Below are positions 17,598 through 26,938 of a stretch of DNA of 64,000 nt, piece after piece (position 1 is the first letter of the stretch; the number at the start of each line of letters is the position of its first letter). The position numbers and the translations under genes are program-made. The notes beneath the pieces were generated by a model that saw only the letters and a program-made list of their open reading frames with translations, was not told the origin of the DNA and ran no database searches. This DNA is from Pistricoccus aurantiacus. GTDB lineage: Bacteria > Pseudomonadota > Gammaproteobacteria > Pseudomonadales > Halomonadaceae. The stretch lies in contig NZ_CP042382.1 in NCBI RefSeq assembly GCF_007954585.1, forward strand, positions 1 to 64,000, written 5' to 3'.

Positions 17598-17772
17598 ATA
17601 TTTGGGATATTTCATTCCGTTTTCCGGAACTTGATCGAACTGTAGGCATAGTTCCCCTTGGAGTCAATGCAATATTTCAAAAAATGATACAGTTTTAACC
17701 AATTACAGGGATTGCTATATTGTCTATCCGAACACAGCTGTCATGCACCGGTCCCAACCAAGAGAATCCAGT
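17574..17772. promoter_or_regulatory. Divergent xsc2 / iclR control region with an IclR-like operator
   Basis: TTCCGTTTTCCGGAA (17615-17629) has the same TTCCG-N5-CGGAA form as the palindrome upstream of xsc copy 1. CAATATTTCAAAAA (17670-17683) is identical to 10836-10849. Both lie between xsc2 and the IclR gene, as expected for an autoregulated divergent pair. Confidence 0.65.
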
Positions 17773-18573
17773 ATGAAAAACGACGTGGCCAGACTCGACG
17801 GCGACACGCCCACGATGCGGCTTCTGTCGCTGCTGGAACTGATCGCCGAGAAGGATCAGTTCTTCACCTTGCAGGGGCTGGTGGAGGAAACCGGCCTGCC
17901 CAAGCCCACCCTGCATCGCATGCTACAACAGCTCGAAGCCGCCGGCATGCTGCAGCGGGACGGTGACAACCGTCAGTATGGCACCGGCATAAGGCTGAGG
18001 CGCCTGGCGGAAAACCTGCTGCTCAACAACACGGTGCACGGGGCGCGCCACGGGGTTCTCAGCCAGCTGGTGGACGAGATCGGGGAGAGCTGCAACATCA
18101 CCGCGCTCTCTGGTAACGAGGTGCTCTATCTGGACCGGGTCGAGACCACCGCGCCGCTACGTTTCTATCTGCATCCTGGCTCTCGGGTGCCGGTACACTG
18201 CTCCGCCAGCGGCAAGCTGTTCATGGCGCAGATGGGCCCTTCCCAGCGCAAACGCCTGCTGGCTCATGGCACTCTCGAGCGCTTCACCCCGAAAACCCTG
18301 ACGGACATGGACGATCTGGAGAAGGAAATCGAGCATGTGCGCCGGAACGGCTATGCCTTCGACGACGAAGAGTTTCTGCCAGGCCTTCTATGTATCGCCG
18401 TGCTGGTGCCCAGTCCTCGCGGGCGCTCCAATCTTGGCATCGCCGTACAGGCCCCCAGCATGCGTTTGACCAAGGACAAGGCCCTGACCTTCCTGCCGGC
18501 CCTGGAGCGCGCCGCGAGCGCGATCGCCGCCATCGATCAGGATGCCGACTCGGACAACCATCGGTCGGCTTGA
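17773..18573 (+). CDS. IclR-family transcriptional regulator
   Basis: A 266-residue regulator. The N-terminal winged helix is at about residues 10-70 (FFTLQGLVEETGLPKPTLHRMLQQLEAAGML), and the C-terminal IclR effector domain contains GESCNITALSGNEVLYLDRVE and the conserved CSASGKLFMA. IclR proteins bind small acids and usually repress or activate adjacent catabolic genes. The ATG at 17773 was chosen over 17743 because it places the helix-turn-helix at the usual distance; neither has a strong ribosome site. It probably controls xsc through the TTCCG-N5-CGGAA sites. Confidence 0.9.
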   Translation: MKNDVARLDGDTPTMRLLSLLELIAEKDQFFTLQGLVEETGLPKPTLHRMLQQLEAAGMLQRDGDNRQYGTGIRLRRLAENLLLNNTVHGARHGVLSQLVDEIGESCNITALSGNEVLYLDRVETTAPLRFYLHPGSRVPVHCSASGKLFMAQMGPSQRKRLLAHGTLERFTPKTLTDMDDLEKEIEHVRRNGYAFDDEEFLPGLLCIAVLVPSPRGRSNLGIAVQAPSMRLTKDKALTFLPALERAASAIAAIDQDADSDNHRSA

Positions 18574-18807
18574 GCCGTGTCGGTTACGCAAGCTTTCGGT
18601 ATCAATGGTTATCCAGCATCTGGTGACCTCCATTGTCCAAACCGCTCACTACGAGATGATCTGGAATGGAACGATTGTTGGGATTAGCCGTATCTCCAAG
18701 CCGTGACGAGCGTTCGCTCGGCGATAGATCCGAAAGTATCGAAAAGATAACGCCAGCAGAGAGATGTTCTGATCAAGTTGTAGCGGAATACTCTTCGACC
18801 GCAGTAC

Positions 18808-19704
18808 CTACCTGTCGCACTTTAGTAGCTCCTTAACCACTTCAACAAACCGAGCTACTGCCTGGTTGACGCTACTCGATGACCAGGCCATCTCCGTGAC
18901 CAGTTCCGTGCCGCTGTCAGCAAGCGGCCGTATGGCGATACCCGGCCGATCGTAATTGAGATGACAGTCCGGATAGAGGGTGACGCCCATCCGTGCGGCT
19001 ACCAGGCCAAAAATGCTGTCGCTGTTCGGTGCCTCGCGCGCGATCCTGGGCACGAAGCCTGCTTGCAGGCACAGGGCTTGAATCTGCGGCACCATGTGTC
19101 GCCACTGATGCATCTCACCCAGTACAAACGGCTCGTCGGATAGCGTCTGTATCGGCACCGCTTTCAAAGCGGCAAGCCGATGATTATCAGGCAACACCGC
19201 AACAAAAGGCGTCTGGTGCACGCGGCAGTGCTGCAAGTCTTTTCCGCTCACCGGCCCGGTCAAGAAACCCAGGTCCAGGCGTTCGCTGGCAAGATCCTCA
19301 AGCTGTTCGTGAGAGTTGCGCCGAATCAAATCGATATTCACCTCGGGCAAGACCTCATGAAAAGCCGCCAGGATCATCGGTAAGCGACCATTGATGGCGA
19401 AATCGGTGTAGCCGATCACCAGCTGTCCCGTTTCCCCCAAGTGCGCTTTGACGGCCCGCCGTTCAGCGCGCTCCATGGCCCGCTGAGCAACACGGCACTC
19501 CTCCAGAAACAGGCTTCCAGCGGTGGTCAAGGCGACATGCCGACGACTGCGCTGCAGCAACACCACTCCCAATTGCTCTTCGAGTTGCCGTATCGCCCGG
19601 CTGAGCACCGGCTGTGCAATATGCAGGCGTTCCCCGGCCCGGCGAAAATGTAGTTCCTCCGCCACCGCGATGAAATAACGAATGTACGGTTGCAAGTGCT
19701 TCAT
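18808..19704 (-). CDS. LysR-family transcriptional regulator
   Basis: A 298-residue LysR regulator with an N-terminal winged helix-turn-helix (HFRRAGERLHIAQPVLSRAIRQLEEQLGVVLLQR, about residues 20-53) and a periplasmic-binding-like effector domain. It is divergent from the amidohydrolase gene at 19841 and probably regulates that operon. An ATG at 19704 and a GTG immediately before it are both possible starts. The 234 bases between it and the IclR gene contain nothing recognisable. Confidence 0.9.
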   Translation of the reverse strand: MKHLQPYIRYFIAVAEELHFRRAGERLHIAQPVLSRAIRQLEEQLGVVLLQRSRRHVALTTAGSLFLEECRVAQRAMERAERRAVKAHLGETGQLVIGYTDFAINGRLPMILAAFHEVLPEVNIDLIRRNSHEQLEDLASERLDLGFLTGPVSGKDLQHCRVHQTPFVAVLPDNHRLAALKAVPIQTLSDEPFVLGEMHQWRHMVPQIQALCLQAGFVPRIAREAPNSDSIFGLVAARMGVTLYPDCHLNYDRPGIAIRPLADSGTELVTEMAWSSSSVNQAVARFVEVVKELLKCDR

Positions 19705-19840
19705 CACTGATACCCTGGAAGCATCAAAGAATGCAATATTGATATTATACGGATCATAGTGGCTACACTACCTTGATGAGAGACGCGGCTTTCTTTATCG
19801 CGTCTTCGGTGACATCAAAACAATTTATAAGAGAAGCACT

Positions 19841-21073
19841 ATGACCGAAAAACTTAGGATAAATCAGGACCGCCTTTGGCAGCGACTGATGCGCATGGCG
19901 GAAATCGGCGCCACGCCCGCAGGCGGCAGCTGCCGGGTCGCGCTTACCGAGGAGGATCGTCAAGGCCGCGATCTGTTCATCGAGTGGTGCCGCACGCTTG
20001 GCTGCGAGATTCGCATCGACCGCATGGGCAATATCTTCGCGCAGCGCCCCGGTACCGACCCGCAACGCCTACCGATCGCCTGCGGCAGCCATCTCGATAC
20101 CCAGCCCCATGGCGGCAAATTCGACGGCGTCTACGGCGTGTTGGCCGGCGTGGAAATTTTCGAGACGCTGAACGATCAAGGTATCGAAACCGCCGCGCCG
20201 CTGGAAATTTGTGTTTGGACCAACGAAGAAGGCGCGCGCTTTGCCCCGCCCATGATTTCCTCAGGGGTGTTTGGGGGTACCTACGAGCTTGATTACGGGC
20301 TAAGCCGTCAGGATGCCGATGGCATCACGCTTGGCGAAGCGTTGGAAAGCATCGGTTATGCGGGAACGCTTCCCTGTGGCGGCCATCGGCTCGGTGCTTT
20401 TCTCGAAGCGCATATCGAGCAAGGTCCGGTTCTAGAGCGTCAGGCAGAGACCATTGGTGTGGTTACTGGCGTACAAGGCTCCCGCTGGTATCGAGTGACA
20501 TTCCACGGCCAGGACGCGCATACGGGATCCACCCCCATGGCGGGTCGACGCGACGCCTTGGTCAGTGCTGCCCATGCCATCCAGGCGGTCAGGGATATTG
20601 CGGAGCAACAGGCGCCGTCCGCGGTCGCGACTGTAGGACGTATCGACTGTTCACCCAACTCTCACAACACGATTCCCGGTGAGGTGGCACTCACCGTCGA
20701 TATGCGCCATGCCACGATCGATACACTCGACATCATGGAAACCCAACTCCACAAAGCCGTGAACGTGGCAGCGCAGCAGGAAGGCACAGACATCGAGATA
20801 CAGCGGATAATGGCTACGCCACCTGTTCACTTCGATGCGCGCTGCATCGAGGCCGTCGCTGAAGCAGCCAGCAAGTTAGGCTACCCGCATAGACGCATGC
20901 TCTCCGGTGCGGGTCACGATGCCTGCCATGTTGCCCGAGTGGCGCCCACCAGCATGATATTCGTCCCTTGTGCCGGTGGTCTCAGTCACAACGAGGCGGA
21001 AAGCGCAACTCCCGAAGATCTCGCCGCAGGCGCTAATGTGTTGCTGCATGCCTTGCTCGAACTCGCGCAATAG
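19841..21073 (+). CDS. Zn-dependent hydrolase of the N-carbamoyl-L-amino acid hydrolase / allantoate amidohydrolase family
   Basis: A 410-residue M20-type amidase. Metal ligands are recognisable in CGSHLDTQPHGGKFDGVYG (about residues 80-98), WTNEEGARFAP (about 127-137) and HIEQGPVLE, with a C-terminal LSHNEAES histidine. The family hydrolyses N-carbamoyl amino acids, ureidopropionate or allantoate with release of ammonia and carbon dioxide. The exact substrate cannot be read from the sequence. It is followed by a transporter and a second amidohydrolase, so the cluster likely imports and degrades one nitrogenous compound. Confidence 0.85.
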   Translation: MTEKLRINQDRLWQRLMRMAEIGATPAGGSCRVALTEEDRQGRDLFIEWCRTLGCEIRIDRMGNIFAQRPGTDPQRLPIACGSHLDTQPHGGKFDGVYGVLAGVEIFETLNDQGIETAAPLEICVWTNEEGARFAPPMISSGVFGGTYELDYGLSRQDADGITLGEALESIGYAGTLPCGGHRLGAFLEAHIEQGPVLERQAETIGVVTGVQGSRWYRVTFHGQDAHTGSTPMAGRRDALVSAAHAIQAVRDIAEQQAPSAVATVGRIDCSPNSHNTIPGEVALTVDMRHATIDTLDIMETQLHKAVNVAAQQEGTDIEIQRIMATPPVHFDARCIEAVAEAASKLGYPHRRMLSGAGHDACHVARVAPTSMIFVPCAGGLSHNEAESATPEDLAAGANVLLHALLELAQ

Positions 21074-21213
21074 CTGGATGCGTACTTAACACTCATCAAC
21101 AAGTGGTTGCATTAAAAATCGCTATTCACCAGCAAGTGTATTTATAAAATCAAGATACTTTAGTGAACCGTAGTTACGCCAATATACAACAACATAAAGC
21201 GGAGACTCACTTT

Positions 21214-22677
21214 ATGGCCTGGTACACGACTTATACCATAGCTTACTTTATATTCATGTTCGCAATAGGAGCTTATTATTTTACCAAAGTAAAAACATCG
21301 GATGCTTATCTCATTGCCGGCTGGAACATGGGATTCTGGAATATTACCGGTACTATTATCAGTACGAACTGCGGTGCCGCCGTGTTTATCGGTTGGGTAG
21401 GCATGGGCTTCACCGTCGGCATGTCAGGGTATTTCAAGTTCGCTCTCCCTGCCGTTCTTTTTAGCATGTTACTTATCCTATTCTTCAGCAAACCACTAAG
21501 AAGACAAAGACTTTACACACTGGCAGATCTATTTAGCGAGCGCTTTGGTGAAAAAGCGGGAATATTGCCTTCAATATTTTCCGCCTTTGTATATTCTGTA
21601 CCTACTACTGCTCTGCAAATAGTCGGCATGAGCACGATTTTCAATATTATCTTTGACATTCCGCTCAATTACGGCATCGCCTTATCCTTCGCGCTGATTC
21701 TTGGATTCACGATTCTGGGTGGACTCGTGGCCACAATCGTCACGGATGCGATACAAAGCGTCATCGTTATCGTGGGTATTGTTCTGCTGGCCATTTCCGC
21801 CATAATGTTCGGTGATGGCTTTGAAAATATTATCGAGAATACCCCCGCTGAATACTTGAGCCCTTTAGGTGCTGAGGGATTAAGCGACGTCCTGATATTT
21901 GCCCTTACCGTAGGGCCTTTCTATCTTGTTTGGCAGTCAACATGGCAAAGAATATTTGCCTCTCGCACCGAAGATATAGCAATAAAAGCTGGCTTGACGG
22001 GATACGGAGTCGTACTACTTATTGCTGTTCTACCGTACATGATAGGTGTCATTGCTCGCCAGTTTGTGCCTCTCGACATGCGGCCTGATTTAATTTTTTC
22101 CTATGTGACGGTAGAGCTCTTGCATCCTGCCATTGGAGGCATCGTAATAATGGGATTATTATCGGCCCTGATGACCGGCGCGGACTCCTTCATTCTGCAG
22201 GGCAGCTCCAACCTGGCCCAGGATTTCTATCATCGTCTGATCAATCCCGTGGCAAATGAAAAGCAAAAAATGTTTGCAGCACGCCTTAGCGTTGTTCTCA
22301 TTTCCCTGCTGGCGGTACTGGTCGCCTATCTCATGACCGATATCATCGGCATGTACCAATGGGCACTGCGCATATCCGCTACTACATTGGTCATTCCCTT
22401 CCTGGCGGTGATGTTCTGGCGTCGAGCCACCGGTATAGCCTGTTTACTGAGTATGACGTTGGCTGCCATCATTACCGTACTGTGGCCCTTCTTGAGCACA
22501 AGCATTGACCCGGTTTTTCCAGGATTCTTGGTTTCGCTGACAGTTCTCGTTGGCGTAAGCCTTGTTACCGATCATGCCAAGGACGAGAGCGTCAAGGCCG
22601 TCTATTGGGAAGATCTTCCTACCGCGACTTCAAGGCTGCATCCCGGCGATAAACCCACCGCACCGGTCAATCCCTGA
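21214..22677 (+). CDS. Sodium:solute symporter family (SSS) transporter
   Basis: A 487-residue permease with about 13 hydrophobic helices, beginning MAWYTTYTIAYFIFMFAIGAYY. The SSS signatures are a Ser/Thr-rich helix (ITGTIISTNCGAAVFIGWVG) and GLLSALMTGADSFILQGSSNLAQDFY, which carries sodium-site residues. The start at 21214 follows GGAG by nine bases. The gene and the 140 bases before it are clearly more AT-rich than both neighbours, which suggests a separate origin. It probably imports the substrate of the flanking hydrolases. Confidence 0.87.
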   Translation: MAWYTTYTIAYFIFMFAIGAYYFTKVKTSDAYLIAGWNMGFWNITGTIISTNCGAAVFIGWVGMGFTVGMSGYFKFALPAVLFSMLLILFFSKPLRRQRLYTLADLFSERFGEKAGILPSIFSAFVYSVPTTALQIVGMSTIFNIIFDIPLNYGIALSFALILGFTILGGLVATIVTDAIQSVIVIVGIVLLAISAIMFGDGFENIIENTPAEYLSPLGAEGLSDVLIFALTVGPFYLVWQSTWQRIFASRTEDIAIKAGLTGYGVVLLIAVLPYMIGVIARQFVPLDMRPDLIFSYVTVELLHPAIGGIVIMGLLSALMTGADSFILQGSSNLAQDFYHRLINPVANEKQKMFAARLSVVLISLLAVLVAYLMTDIIGMYQWALRISATTLVIPFLAVMFWRRATGIACLLSMTLAAIITVLWPFLSTSIDPVFPGFLVSLTVLVGVSLVTDHAKDESVKAVYWEDLPTATSRLHPGDKPTAPVNP

Positions 22678-22699
22678 TTCAGTGAAAGCGAGCACAACA

Positions 22700-24322
22700 A
22701 TGACGACAATCTATTCCGCCAAGCGCATCATTACCATGAATCCCTCCCAGCCGGAGGCCACTCACATCGCCGTGCGTGATGGACGCATCCTGGCTGTAGG
22801 AACCCAGGAAGCCATGCAGGACTTCCATGACGCCAATCACGACTCACGGTTTGAAAACGACATTCTCCTGCCGGGCTTCGTCGAAGGACATAGCCATGCG
22901 CTGGAAGGCGCCTTGTGGAACTACGGTTACCTGGGATATTTCGGACGCACCGATGCGGATGGGCGCCACTGGGAAGGCCTGCGCAGCATCGAGGCGATGC
23001 AGCAACGGCTGAAGGAGTATGCCGCTACGGTGGATGAGACATCGCCAGTCATCGCATGGGGCTTCGATCCGGTGTACTTCCCCGGTGAACGACTGGATCG
23101 TCATGCACTGGATATTGCGGTCAGCGAGCGGCCGGTGGTGATGTTTCATGCCAACCTTCACGTCCTGACGGTGAATACTGCCATGCTCCAGTTGGCTGGC
23201 ATCGATCAAGTCGAGGGCATCGAGGGCATTCGCTTGGGCGATGATGGCAAACCCGACGGCGAACTGCAGGAAATGGCCGCCATGCATGTAGTGTTCGACG
23301 CCTTGGGGTTTAGTGTTTTCGATCTGGTGGCCTCTACCGAAACCTTGAAACGCTACGCGCGTATCGCGCGGCGCAGCGGCGTGACCACCATTACCGATCT
23401 CTACAATCCCTTGACCGACGAAGGGGTGAGCGCCCTGGAAGCGGTCACTGCCGACGACCGCTATCCGGTACGAATGGTACCGGCCATGGCGGCCCTGAAC
23501 TGGTCGCCGGAAGAGGGTATGGCAAGACTGCGCGACTGTCAGCACCGGGGCAACGACAAGCTCTATTTCGGTCCGGTCAAGCTGATGACCGACGGTTCGA
23601 TCCAAGGCTACACCGCGCGACTTAAGTGGCCCTATTATCATGATGGCAGTCCCAACGGTATCTGGAACGCCCCGCCGCAACAGTTGAAGGACATCGTCCA
23701 CCACTACCATCAGGCCGGCATTCAGTTGCATATTCACTGCAACGGTGACGAGTCCGTGGAGCTGATGCTCGACGCCATCGAGGAAGCCCAGGAGCTCTGG
23801 CCGCGATTCGACCACCGCCACACCCTGCAGCACTGTCAGATCATGGATCATGCCCAGCTGCGCCGCGCTGCTCGGCTTGGTGTGTGCTTGAATATCTTCG
23901 CCAATCACCTGTATTACTGGGGTGATATTCACCGGACTCGCACCCTGGGCTTCGAGCGCTGCCAGCGTCTGGAGCCCCTGGCTTCCACCCGGCGCTTGAA
24001 TATTCCGCTGGCCATTCATAGCGATGCCCCGGTCACGCCGCTCGGGCCGCTCTTTACCGCCTGGTGTGCGGTGATGCGCCGTAGCGCTTCCGGCATTCAG
24101 CTCGGCGAACAGGAAAAGCTCACCGTCCCGCAGGCCCTGGAGGCGATCACCCTCGGCGCCGCCTATACGCTGCGGCTGGATCATCTGGTCGGCAGCCTGG
24201 AGATCGGCAAGTTCGCCGATATTACCGTACTCGAGGAAGATCCGCTGACCTGTGAGCCGGACCGACTCAAGGATATCCGCGTGAAGGCCACGGTCCTGGG
24301 AGGCGAGGTACATGACGACTGA
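22700..24322 (+). CDS. YtcJ-type metal-dependent amidohydrolase
   Basis: A 540-residue amidohydrolase-superfamily enzyme. The first metal motif is in the segment GFVEGHSHALEGALW (about residues 59-73), later metal or catalytic residues are in IQLHIHCNGDESVE and NIPLAIHSDAPVTPLGP, and the C-terminal composite domain reads VGSLEIGKFADITVLEEDPL. YtcJ/AepA-like members hydrolyse cyclic or linear amides. The start at 22700 removes an implausible 46-residue N-terminal extension. Its end overlaps the CobW-type gene by 11 bases. Confidence 0.87.
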   Translation: MTTIYSAKRIITMNPSQPEATHIAVRDGRILAVGTQEAMQDFHDANHDSRFENDILLPGFVEGHSHALEGALWNYGYLGYFGRTDADGRHWEGLRSIEAMQQRLKEYAATVDETSPVIAWGFDPVYFPGERLDRHALDIAVSERPVVMFHANLHVLTVNTAMLQLAGIDQVEGIEGIRLGDDGKPDGELQEMAAMHVVFDALGFSVFDLVASTETLKRYARIARRSGVTTITDLYNPLTDEGVSALEAVTADDRYPVRMVPAMAALNWSPEEGMARLRDCQHRGNDKLYFGPVKLMTDGSIQGYTARLKWPYYHDGSPNGIWNAPPQQLKDIVHHYHQAGIQLHIHCNGDESVELMLDAIEEAQELWPRFDHRHTLQHCQIMDHAQLRRAARLGVCLNIFANHLYYWGDIHRTRTLGFERCQRLEPLASTRRLNIPLAIHSDAPVTPLGPLFTAWCAVMRRSASGIQLGEQEKLTVPQALEAITLGAAYTLRLDHLVGSLEIGKFADITVLEEDPLTCEPDRLKDIRVKATVLGGEVHDD

Positions 24323-25250
24323 GTACGCGCCGATCCCCGTGACGGTGATCGGTGGCTTTCTCGGCGCGGGCAAGACCACTTACCTCAACCGCCTGATCCA
24401 AGGCGGTTTGCCCCCGGACGTCCTGATCATCGTCAACGATTTCGGCGACATCAATATCGACGCGGCGCTGATTGATTATCAGGATGACAATGTCATGCAA
24501 CTCAGCAACGGCTGTATCTGCTGCACCCTGGGCGGCACCTTGGCGGAACAGCTCGCTCAGGCGCTGCGTATCCGTGCCGCGCCCGGGGCGATACTGATCG
24601 AGGCAAGCGGCGTGGCGGACCCGGCGCGTATCGCCGATATCGCCCGCCTCTCTCGCCGACTACGCCTGGCCGAAGTGGTATGTCTTATCGACGGCTCTCA
24701 AGCACGGCGGCACGCGACGGACCCGCTGGTGGGCGATGCCTGGCGCGCTCAGGTTCTGGCGGCGGATACTCTACAGGTCAACCGCCTGGCTCCCGGCGAC
24801 AAGCGCGAACTCGAGCAGTGGCTAAGCGATTTCAATCCCCGCGCTCGCATCGAGTGCGAGACAGAAGAAGCGCCAGCCGATACTCCTGTTCAGCCGTCCC
24901 TCTCTCCTCGCCCGTCAAGCCCTGCGTCTAATCGCACCGCGTCGCATGGCCATTGGCACACCTTCAGCCTCTCCGGCCGAGGAAGCATCGACAAGGCGCG
25001 GCTTGCAGCGTTGATCGAGGCGTATCGGGATGTGCTCTTTCGTGCCAAGGGCTTCATGCTCGCCGAAAGCACGGACGACATCGAGCTGTTGCAGTTCAGC
25101 GGCGACCGGCTGCACTGGCAACCCGCGCTGCGCGCGCCTGGGGAAACCCGGCTCGTCTTCATCGGAATCGCGGGAGAACGCTTCAGTGCTTTCGAGCAGG
25201 CCGTGAAGACACTGTTGGAAAACCCTTCCTCATCGGCCAGCTCGGAATAA
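24312..25250 (+). CDS. CobW/COG0523-family G3E GTPase (metallochaperone)
   Basis: A 312-residue P-loop GTPase with Walker A GGFLGAGKTT (residues 14-23), the metal-binding GCICCTL (Cys68, Cys70, Cys71) and a CobW C-terminal domain. COG0523 proteins deliver zinc or other metals to client enzymes. It overlaps the amidohydrolase gene, so that enzyme is the likely client. The usual NKxD base-recognition motif is replaced by VNRLAPGD, and a low-complexity Pro/Ser linker with HGHWH joins the two domains. The missing canonical motif makes nucleotide specificity uncertain. Confidence 0.87.
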   Translation: MTTEYAPIPVTVIGGFLGAGKTTYLNRLIQGGLPPDVLIIVNDFGDINIDAALIDYQDDNVMQLSNGCICCTLGGTLAEQLAQALRIRAAPGAILIEASGVADPARIADIARLSRRLRLAEVVCLIDGSQARRHATDPLVGDAWRAQVLAADTLQVNRLAPGDKRELEQWLSDFNPRARIECETEEAPADTPVQPSLSPRPSSPASNRTASHGHWHTFSLSGRGSIDKARLAALIEAYRDVLFRAKGFMLAESTDDIELLQFSGDRLHWQPALRAPGETRLVFIGIAGERFSAFEQAVKTLLENPSSSASSE

Positions 25251-25341
25251 CCTCTACGTGGAACCTCCTAAGTTTCGCATCCTAACAAACAAGACGGACC
25301 GCGAATTAGGCACGGTTCAACTGCTTACTATTTGCTGAAGG

Positions 25342-26790
25342 TTAGCCGACCCACTGTGTCGCTTGCGCGAAAACCATGAAGCCCAGCGAGATCAGCACCC
25401 AAACGCAGAACAGCGGGAAAAAGAACTTGACCCACTTCTGCCACGGCACCCCGGCGATGGCCAAGGTGGCCATGAAATAGCCGGAGGTCGGGTAAAGTAT
25501 ATTGCCGATGCCATCACCCAGTTGGTAGGCGAATACCGCCGTCTGGCGTGTCACACCGACAAGATCGGAAAGCGGCGCCATGATCGGCATGGTCACCAGT
25601 GCCTGTCCGCTGCCGGAGGGGACGACGAAGTTGAAGCCGAGCTGTGCGAGATACATGCCAATGGCCGAAAACAGCGAAGGCAGCTCGCCGACCAGGTTGC
25701 CCAGACCATAGACCAGGGTATCCATGATCTGGCCGTCTTCCAGTACAACAGCGACGCCGCGGGCGATGCCGGCAATCATGGCCCCTACCAACACATCCCG
25801 AAAGCCCTTATTGAAGCCTTCGCAAATCTCTTCGATGTTGAGCCCCGCGATCACACCGACGACGATGCCCATGATGATGAACAGACCGGCCATCTCCATC
25901 ATGAACCAGCCTTGTGCCAACACGCCATAGACCAGCAAGATGAGGAAGGCGAAGGTAGCAAACGCAGCCCATTTTTGGCGCGTGTTGGCGGTCAAGGCGC
26001 CTTCATCGGTAGCGTGCTGGAAATGGGAACGTTTTTCTGCCTCCGCTTCGTCATCGGCCATCAGGCTGAACGATGAATCTTGACGCACCTTACGCGCATA
26101 GCGCATGACGAAGAAGACGGCGACAGACAGAAAGACGATGAAGGCTAAAACGCGCAAACCAAAGCCCGAATACAAGGGCAGATTGGAGAGCTGCTGGCCG
26201 AGACCGGTATTGATGGGATTGAGCACCCCCGTCGTGAAGCCCGCCGTGGTCGCACACAAGGCCACCGCCGCCGCAGTGACCGAATCGAAGCGCAGCGCGA
26301 TCATCAGCGGCAGGATGACCGGCACATAGACCAGAGCGAGTTCTTGAGTGCCGATGAGCGTTGCGATTATGGCAAACACCGTCATCAATATCGGAATCAA
26401 GACCAGGCTCCGATGAGCGAAGCGGCGACTCAGCTTGTCGACGCCTATCTCGATGATGCCGGTGCGATGGAGCACCATGAACATGCCACCGATCATGAAG
26501 GTAAAAAACACCACCTGGCCCGCACTCATCAGGCCGTTAGGGATGGCCAGCATGAAATCGACGAAACCTACCGGGGAGGCATCAATGAACTGAAAGGAAT
26601 CTGCATCGATGGTGATGCGACCATTGGGACCGGGAATACGTTCGTACATGCCCGCCGGCACAAAATAGGTGGCGATCGAGGCGATCGCAATGAATACAAA
26701 CAGGATGGCGTAGATATGCGGCATTTGAAACGACCGCTTTCTGCCGGTGATGGGGCTTGCTTCGTCGTTATTATTAGGCGTCCGAGACAT
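25342..26790 (-). CDS. YfcC-family membrane carrier
   Basis: A 482-residue transporter with about 12 helices, an N-terminal FQMPHIYAILFVFIAIASIATYFVPAG and a conserved NFVVPSGSGQALVTMPIMAPL typical of YfcC/ArcD-like putative basic-amino-acid or peptide-product carriers. It is convergent with the CobW gene and may export or import a product of the amidohydrolase cluster. The substrate is not predictable. An IS1380 element lies about 150 bp upstream. Confidence 0.8.
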   Translation of the reverse strand: MSRTPNNNDEASPITGRKRSFQMPHIYAILFVFIAIASIATYFVPAGMYERIPGPNGRITIDADSFQFIDASPVGFVDFMLAIPNGLMSAGQVVFFTFMIGGMFMVLHRTGIIEIGVDKLSRRFAHRSLVLIPILMTVFAIIATLIGTQELALVYVPVILPLMIALRFDSVTAAAVALCATTAGFTTGVLNPINTGLGQQLSNLPLYSGFGLRVLAFIVFLSVAVFFVMRYARKVRQDSSFSLMADDEAEAEKRSHFQHATDEGALTANTRQKWAAFATFAFLILLVYGVLAQGWFMMEMAGLFIIMGIVVGVIAGLNIEEICEGFNKGFRDVLVGAMIAGIARGVAVVLEDGQIMDTLVYGLGNLVGELPSLFSAIGMYLAQLGFNFVVPSGSGQALVTMPIMAPLSDLVGVTRQTAVFAYQLGDGIGNILYPTSGYFMATLAIAGVPWQKWVKFFFPLFCVWVLISLGFMVFAQATQWVG

Positions 26791-26938
26791 TGGCTGGCCT
26801 TATGGGATGATGGTTGTAACCCTTCAAGAGGAACAAGAGGCGTGAGCGGGATTCGCTCCCCGTACAGCTCGAGTCAAGGCGCAAGACGATCCTCTTATGC
26901 TTGTGCATCTTTATCGTTGCTGATTAAAGCTCATTTAG

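Noticed and set aside
22844-24379. A 511-codon open frame antisense to the YtcJ-type amidohydrolase
   Set aside because: Shadow frame; the plus-strand gene has clear metal motifs.
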